In this document: one piece after another, positions 59,681-64,000 of the stretch
How positions within the stretch are numbered: the first letter of the stretch is position 1
Layout of the letters: the number at the start of each line of letters is the position of its first letter
Source: Frigoribacterium sp. PhB24
GTDB taxonomy: Bacteria > Actinomycetota > Actinomycetes > Actinomycetales > Microbacteriaceae
NCBI RefSeq assembly: GCF_003755185.1
Contig: NZ_RKIC01000009.1
Location: 62,001 to 126,000 of the forward strand
Length of the DNA stretch: 64,000 nucleotides
Direction: 5' to 3'
Notes under the pieces: generated by a model
Told to the model about the DNA's origin: nothing
Database searches by the model: none
Seen by the model: the letters and a program-made list of their open reading frames with translations, nothing else
Made by a program: the position numbers and the translations under genes

Positions 59681-60295
59681 CTACGAGGCCGAGGAGGCGC
59701 GGGGCGCGTTCCCGAGGACGGCGCGGGCCACCGTGGCGACGGCGTCCTCGACGAGCGCGCCTCGGGTTGCGGCGTCGTCCCGCTCGGATTCGTGCAGGAC
59801 GACCGTCGTGCCGCGCCGCGCGCCGACGTAGTCGACGATGCCGTGTTCGATCTGCGTCCGCATCGCTGTCTCGTAGCCGTGCCGTTCGTACGTGCCGGCC
59901 GAGTCGCCGGCCACAGCGAGGAGGTGAACGGTCAACCGTCCGAGTTTGCGGTTCGTGCCACCCTCGGGGTCGATCTCGAACGCCCACCCGTTGACGAAGA
60001 CCCGGTCGATCCACCCCTTCATCAGGGCGGGCATCGACCACCAGTAGACGGGGAACACCAGGACGAGGTGCTCGGCTCGGTCGATCCGCTCCTGTTCGCG
60101 TAGGACCTCGGCGGGAGCTTCTCCGTCACCACGGTAGGCCTCACGGTCCGCGGTGCCGAAGCGCGGGTCGAAACCCTCCGCCGTCAGATCGGCCACCTCG
60201 ACCGAGTCCGGCGGCAGGGCCTGCTCCAGTCGTCGGGCGATGCCGACGGTCAGTGACTCGTGATCGGGGTGGGTGGTGACGATGAGCGTGTTCAC
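59681..60295 (-). CDS. NAD(P)H:quinone oxidoreductase-like flavoprotein
   Basis: 204 residues from a GTG at 60295, chosen because the flavodoxin-like fold begins there (VNTLIVTTHPDHESLT); an ATG at 60331 is the alternative. Motifs of the KefF/MdaB/NQO1-like family: LVFPVYWWSMPALMKGWIDRVFVNGWAF binds FMN or FAD, and LAVAGDSAGTYERHGY follows. It should reduce quinones or related electrophiles by two electrons. The last residues (RASSAS) are encoded by an interspersed-word copy at 59693-59703. Confidence 0.87.
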   Translation of the reverse strand: MNTLIVTTHPDHESLTVGIARRLEQALPPDSVEVADLTAEGFDPRFGTADREAYRGDGEAPAEVLREQERIDRAEHLVLVFPVYWWSMPALMKGWIDRVFVNGWAFEIDPEGGTNRKLGRLTVHLLAVAGDSAGTYERHGYETAMRTQIEHGIVDYVGARRGTTVVLHESERDDAATRGALVEDAVATVARAVLGNAPRASSAS

Positions 60296-60373
60296 GGCAC
60301 CCAGCCAAGCGGCTCCCGCTGGGCGATCCATCCGTTCGACACCGACGTGGCGTCACGAGGGGGACGCGCCTGG

Positions 60374-60994
60374 CTACGACACGTCGGTGCTCGAGCGCCA
60401 GGCGTCGACCATGCCGTCGATCCGGGTCCTGACACCGGTGGCCCGGCCGTGCAGAAGCAGCCCTACGCCGAACGCGAGTACCGCGAGCGGCACGACGACG
60501 TAGGCCCGTGCCAGGCCCAGGGCGAGCTGTTCGTCGAGCAGCGGGGCCACGCTCGCGACGGCGAACACGACGCGGAGGCCCACGACGGCGACCAGCGACC
60601 ACGCCGCCCCGCGGTCGAGGAGGCGCCTCCGCACGACGAGGACGGCGGCGACCAGACCACCGGCGAGCCCCATGACCTGCACGGCGAACAGGACGGGCCC
60701 GAGCACTGCGAGCTGGTCCAGGCCTCGGACCATCGCCAGGGACAGCCCCGAGACGAGATCACAGACCGGCAGCAGCACGAGCGCCAGGGCAGCGGCCGGG
60801 GACGCGCGGAAGAGCCCGGGCCGCGATCGCCGACCGACGACCAGGAGCGCGATGCCCACGAGCAAAGCGAGACGTGTCGCGAGGAGCGCCGCGGTCGAGG
60901 CCCCGGCGAGTTGCCACAGGCCCGCCAGACCGGCCGCGATGACGAACGCCCCGGCTACCAGCGTCACCGCACTCGACACCGTCGTCCTCGACAT
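60374..60994 (-). CDS. Integral membrane protein of unknown function
   Basis: 206 residues. Five to six hydrophobic helices: about 9-30, 34-55, 65-90, 98-120, 130-152 and 160-180, with a short cytoplasmic tail (RATGVRTRIDGMVDAWRS). No domain recognised. GGGGG precedes the ATG by 6-7 nt. It lies between the quinone-reductase-like gene and the hydrolase gene, all on the minus strand. Confidence 0.7.
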   Translation of the reverse strand: MSRTTVSSAVTLVAGAFVIAAGLAGLWQLAGASTAALLATRLALLVGIALLVVGRRSRPGLFRASPAAALALVLLPVCDLVSGLSLAMVRGLDQLAVLGPVLFAVQVMGLAGGLVAAVLVVRRRLLDRGAAWSLVAVVGLRVVFAVASVAPLLDEQLALGLARAYVVVPLAVLAFGVGLLLHGRATGVRTRIDGMVDAWRSSTDVS

Positions 60995-61021
60995 CGGATA
61001 CCCCCGTCCCTCGACGGCAGG

Positions 61022-61867
61022 CTATCCGTCGCGAGTCCACTCCGCGACGAGCGAGACCGCGTGGGCGTACTCGGGCAGCCGGGGCCGGTCCAAGAAGGCG
61101 TGGCGGGTGTCCGGCAGGACGTGGTGCCGCACGTCCACCCCCGCCTCGACGAGCTCGGCGGCGAACAGGTCGCCCGAGGCGCGCATGTTGTCGCGCTCGG
61201 CGTTCACCACGAGGGTCCGGGGGAATCCCGAGAGGCCGTGCCCGCCGGGGAACGCGAGCCGGTCGGCCAGCGCGCTCCGCGTGCCGGCGTAGTTGCGGTT
61301 CATCACGTCGAGCGCTCGTCTCGCGTGGCTGAGGCCGCGGTGGCCCCGTGACCGATGGCGCGCGTCGGCCACCCGGGGGTGCGCGGCGTGGAAGAAGCCG
61401 TAGGCGAAGACGGCGCCGACAGGAGGGCGACCCTCGTCGATCGTGCGGAGGGTGGCCGCCGCGGCCAGGCAGGCCCCCGCGCTCGCGCCTCCCAGGACGA
61501 CGCCCGCGGGCGACCGGTCGGACACGTCGCCGTACGCCGCGACCACGTCGTCGAGCGCCAGCGGGTACCGCCCGCGGGACGGCATCAGCCGGTTGGCGGC
61601 GAGATGCAGACCCGGGGGAGGCGCGAGGCGGTAGTCCACCGTGACGACCGTCACCCCGCGTGCCGCGAGCGACCGCGCGACGTCGTGCGCCTCCGGCTGG
61701 TCGAGCCCTCCGCGGAAGAACCCGCCACCGTGCAGCCAGAGCAGTGTCGGTCCATGGGCCTCCGCCGACCCCGGCCACGCCTCGTACCACCGGACCGGCA
61801 CGGCGGAGCCGACCGGCACGGCGCCTCGGGCGGGCACGGCGCCACGGGCGGGAACGGGGCCGCTCAC
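61022..61867 (-). CDS. Alpha/beta hydrolase, hormone-sensitive-lipase-like
   Basis: 281 residues from a GTG overlapping the TetR stop (GTGA). Oxyanion motif WLHGGGFFRGG (about 45-55), nucleophile Ser129 in GGASAGA, acid Asp in VNAERDNMR and His in DTRHAFLD. This is the HSL/esterase family of carboxyl-ester hydrolases. The first 26 residues are a low-complexity repeat (VPARGA VPARGA VPVGSA), possibly a recent tandem duplication. Co-transcribed with the TetR gene and probably regulated by it. Confidence 0.87.
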   Translation of the reverse strand: MSGPVPARGAVPARGAVPVGSAVPVRWYEAWPGSAEAHGPTLLWLHGGGFFRGGLDQPEAHDVARSLAARGVTVVTVDYRLAPPPGLHLAANRLMPSRGRYPLALDDVVAAYGDVSDRSPAGVVLGGASAGACLAAAATLRTIDEGRPPVGAVFAYGFFHAAHPRVADARHRSRGHRGLSHARRALDVMNRNYAGTRSALADRLAFPGGHGLSGFPRTLVVNAERDNMRASGDLFAAELVEAGVDVRHHVLPDTRHAFLDRPRLPEYAHAVSLVAEWTRDG

Positions 61868-62535
61868 GCCCGGTCGGCCGGTTCGTCGGGCAGGATCACC
61901 AGCTCGAGGTAGTCGCGCAACTGCTGCACCACGTCGATGCGCCCGGGGTCGAGCAGCCACTGCAGCTGGATGCCGTCCCACAGGGCCACGAGCCCCGACG
62001 CCGCGCGGTCGGGATCGACCCCGGAGCGCAACCGGCCCCGCGCCTCCAGGGCTCGCAAGGCGTCACCGTACTCGACCCGCAGGTTCTCGAAGCGCTCGCG
62101 GACGTACCCGCTGCCGGGGTTGTCGGCGGTGACCGCTTCGCCGGCCAACACGGCGTACAGCGCGATGAGCCCGGGCACCGACTCGTTGTGCCGCGCCTGT
62201 CCGAGGACCGTCTCGACCAGACCCCCGCAGTCCGGAGGTGCGGCGGAGCGATCCGAGACCGCGTCACGTCGCTCGAGGACGGCGAGCAGCAGCGCGCTCT
62301 TCGACGGGAAATAGTGCAACAAGCTCGTCTGGCTCATGCCGACGACCTCTGCCACGTCGCGGAGCGACCCGCCGACGTAGCCCTTCGTCGAGAACACCTC
62401 GAAGGCCGCGTCGATGATCGACACGCGCCGTTCGGCCGACTTCGCGTACGGCCCGCGACGCGCCGGACGACCGGGAGCGGCAGAGTCCGCAGGCCCTCGG
62501 TCGGGGTCGCTCGTCGTCGAGTCGGTCGTCGTCAT
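61864..62535 (-). CDS. TetR-family transcriptional regulator
   Basis: 223 residues. Helix-turn-helix at about 37-80 (FEVFSTKGYVGGSLRDVAEVVGMSQTSLLHYFPSKSALL), then a ligand domain with the TetR_C_6-like pattern. Asp/Pro/Arg-rich lead of about 25 residues. Divergent from the ABC importer gene and upstream of a hydrolase gene, so it probably controls uptake and breakdown of one substrate. TAGAGT is 8 nt upstream of the ATG. Confidence 0.9.
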   Translation of the reverse strand: MTTTDSTTSDPDRGPADSAAPGRPARRGPYAKSAERRVSIIDAAFEVFSTKGYVGGSLRDVAEVVGMSQTSLLHYFPSKSALLLAVLERRDAVSDRSAAPPDCGGLVETVLGQARHNESVPGLIALYAVLAGEAVTADNPGSGYVRERFENLRVEYGDALRALEARGRLRSGVDPDRAASGLVALWDGIQLQWLLDPGRIDVVQQLRDYLELVILPDEPADRA

Positions 62536-62572
62536 GATCGGTCACTCTACGACCTCCCGGACACCCCGGCGG

Positions 62573-62608
62573 TGAAAATCGAACGACCACTCGAATTTGT
62601 GTTAGCGT
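62573..62608. promoter_or_regulatory. Likely operator and promoter of the ABC importer operon
   Basis: AT-rich imperfect palindrome AAATCGA...TCGAATTT (62573-62595), followed by TAGCGT (62603-62608), a TANNNT -10, 32 nt before the solute-binding-protein ATG. The palindrome lies between divergent genes and is the best TetR site candidate in the gap. Confidence 0.5.
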
Positions 62609-62639
62609 CACTCACGCCACGGCCCCACGACGAAGTGAG

Positions 62640-63983
62640 ATGAACATGAGCCCGATGTCCCGACGGCAGTTGCTCGGCCTGGGGGTGACCGCCGGCGCCA
62701 CCGCGATGCTCGCCGGCTGCGCCACACCCGGGACGGCCTCGGTCAACACCCTGCCGACCATCCCTCCGGCCGACGGCCCCGTCAAGCTCCAGTACTGGGC
62801 CTGGCTCAAGGGCCTCGACCAGGTCACCGCCCTCTACAACAAGACCCAGTCCCGCGTACAGGTCGAGACGGTCTTCATCCCCGGCGGCAACGCGGGCGGC
62901 TACCAGAAGCTGTACTCGGCGCTCGCCGCGGGGGCCGGGCCCGACATCGCCCAGGTCGAGCTGCGCTCGCTGCCCGAGTTCCTGCTGGCCAACGGCGTCG
63001 TCGACCTCAAGCGCTACGGCGCCGAGCAGTACGCCGACCTCTACGACCCCACGCTCTGGAACCAGGTCAGCTACACCGACGGCATCTACGCGATCCCCCA
63101 GGACAGCGGCCCGATGGGCATGTTCTACCAGCCCGCCGTCTTCGACACGGTCGGCGCCGCCGTCCCCACCACCTGGGACGAGTGGGCCGCCGTCGGCGCC
63201 GAGCTGAAGGGGGCCGGCGTGTTGATGGACTCGTTCCCGCTCGCCGACGCCTCGCTCTTCGCCGCCTACGCCACCCAGGCCGGCGCCTCGTGGCTGCGTG
63301 CCGAGGACGACGGCTGGGTCATCGACATGACCGACGAGGCGACCCTCACGGTCGCCCGCTTCTTCGACAAGGCGATCGACGACGGCATCGTGACGACCGC
63401 CTACGGCGCCTACACGCCGGCCTGGTTCTCGGCCGCCAGCGCGGGCACGATCGCCTCCGTCGCGACCGGCTCGTGGGGTGACGCCCTGATCGAGGGCGTC
63501 AGCGGCGCCGAGGGCAAGTGGAAGTGCGCGCCGTTGCCGACCTGGCAGACCGGCTACGCCTCGAGCTTCCTCGGCGGTTCGACCGCGGCCATCCTCGCGA
63601 ACAGCCAGCACCCGAAGGAGGCGCTCGACTTCGCCGTCTGGATGACCACGACGCCCGAGGGCATCAACGCCCTGATCGAGTTCTGCGGCATCGGCTGGTC
63701 GCCGGCCCGCGACGTCGTCGGCACGTTGCGCGAGCAGCCCAGCCCGTTCTTCAGCGGCCAGAACTACAACCAGGAGGTCTTCGTGCCCGCGACGAAGGAG
63801 TCCTCGCAGAACCAGGACTGGAGCTGGTGGCCCATCACCCAGCAGTCCTTCAACATCTTGAGCGACGGCTTCCGCGGCAAAGCGTCGGGCGGCACGCTCG
63901 TCGACGCCGTGGCCCAGGCCGAGAAGGACATCATGGCCGTCTTCCAGAACAAGGGCCTCACGATCCGGAAGGCGAACGCATGA
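62640..63983 (+). CDS. ABC importer solute-binding lipoprotein (sugar type)
   Basis: 447 residues. The signal has twin arginines (SRRQLLGLG) and ends in the lipobox LAGC (Cys27), so Tat-exported and lipid-anchored. The mature part is the extracellular family 1 (MalE-like) fold: LQYWAWLKGLDQVTALYNK, AGAGPDIAQVELRSLPEFL, YAIPQDSGPMGMFYQPAVF, TWDEWAAVGAELK, FLGGSTAAILANSQHPKEALDFAVWM. Carbohydrates are the usual ligands. The next gene overlaps its stop, as in ABC operons. The ligand is unknown. Confidence 0.92.
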   Translation: MNMSPMSRRQLLGLGVTAGATAMLAGCATPGTASVNTLPTIPPADGPVKLQYWAWLKGLDQVTALYNKTQSRVQVETVFIPGGNAGGYQKLYSALAAGAGPDIAQVELRSLPEFLLANGVVDLKRYGAEQYADLYDPTLWNQVSYTDGIYAIPQDSGPMGMFYQPAVFDTVGAAVPTTWDEWAAVGAELKGAGVLMDSFPLADASLFAAYATQAGASWLRAEDDGWVIDMTDEATLTVARFFDKAIDDGIVTTAYGAYTPAWFSAASAGTIASVATGSWGDALIEGVSGAEGKWKCAPLPTWQTGYASSFLGGSTAAILANSQHPKEALDFAVWMTTTPEGINALIEFCGIGWSPARDVVGTLREQPSPFFSGQNYNQEVFVPATKESSQNQDWSWWPITQQSFNILSDGFRGKASGGTLVDAVAQAEKDIMAVFQNKGLTIRKANA

Positions 63984-64000
63984 GCGCCGCGACCGACACG
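63980..64000 (+). CDS. Start of the next gene, probably an ABC permease (truncated by the window)
   Basis: The ATG at 63980 overlaps the binding-protein stop (ATGA); only seven codons (MSAATDT) are visible. The permease assignment rests entirely on operon position. Confidence 0.4.

Noticed and set aside
60611-60625. Palindromic GGAGGCGCCTCC near 60612 as a further word copy
   Set aside because: It matches only the first eight bases of the word and lies inside a coding region; better treated as chance.

Overview
The window is high-GC (roughly 70% by eye), densely packed DNA with frequent GTG starts, stop/start overlaps of the ATGA and GTGA type, Tat/lipoprotein signals and leaderless-looking promoters. 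This fits an actinobacterium, and the gene repertoire suggests a free-living or plant/soil Microbacteriaceae-type organism (inference; there is no marker such as rRNA). No rRNA, tRNA, CRISPR array, insertion sequence or prophage was recognised.

Layout. 1-7.5 kb is a carboxylic-acid catabolic island. On the minus strand lie an IclR regulator, an RraA-like aldolase/decarboxylase and a D-2-hydroxyacid dehydrogenase (cut by the left edge). Divergent from them is a TctCBA tricarboxylate importer followed by a class III CoA-transferase and a citryl-CoA-lyase-like protein, so import, CoA activation and cleavage are encoded in one operon. 7.6-13.6 kb is a JetA/JetB/JetC (MksF/E/B, Wadjet-type SMC) operon with no adjacent jetD nuclease gene. 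13.6-21.4 kb holds two unknown lipoproteins, a RimK-like ATP-grasp ligase, a pilin-like fragment, a NarL-type two-component system, a MacB-like ABC transporter and a small membrane protein. 21.5-26.7 kb has a DEAD-box RNA helicase, an orphan DNA methyltransferase, a ThrE-type exporter and a small acidic protein.

26.8-33.5 kb carries a PRISE-type reductase, a GH13 trehalose-synthase-like enzyme with an upstream mini-ORF, an APC permease, a membrane-anchored sulfite-oxidase-fold enzyme and a small monooxygenase. 33.5-42.3 kb holds a SWIM/SNF2 helicase, a beta-phosphoglucomutase plus GH65 phosphorylase pair for alpha-glucan disaccharides, and an MFS exporter divergent from its TetR regulator. 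43.1-48.3 kb has a GCS2/ATP-grasp fusion, a small conserved-looking protein and two paralogous membrane proteins. 48.3-52.6 kb is a CitB/DcuS-type two-component system divergent from a DctA dicarboxylate carrier. 52.8-61 kb has two alcohol dehydrogenases, a Baeyer-Villiger-type monooxygenase, a RecQ-phosphoribosyltransferase fusion, DoxX, cupin and quinone-reductase genes. 61-64 kb holds a hydrolase-TetR operon divergent from a sugar-type ABC importer that runs off the right edge.

The most striking non-genic signal is a short interspersed word, core GGAGGCGCGG with extended form CGAGGAGGCGCGGGTCG. It occurs about 34 times exactly in 64 kb, in both orientations, in intergenic gaps, in terminator stems and in poorly constrained parts of proteins. 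It behaves like a DNA-uptake-type or other dispersed functional word. A second recurrent signal is a -10-like TANNNT hexamer exactly 6 nt before ATG at many genes, pointing to widespread leaderless transcription.
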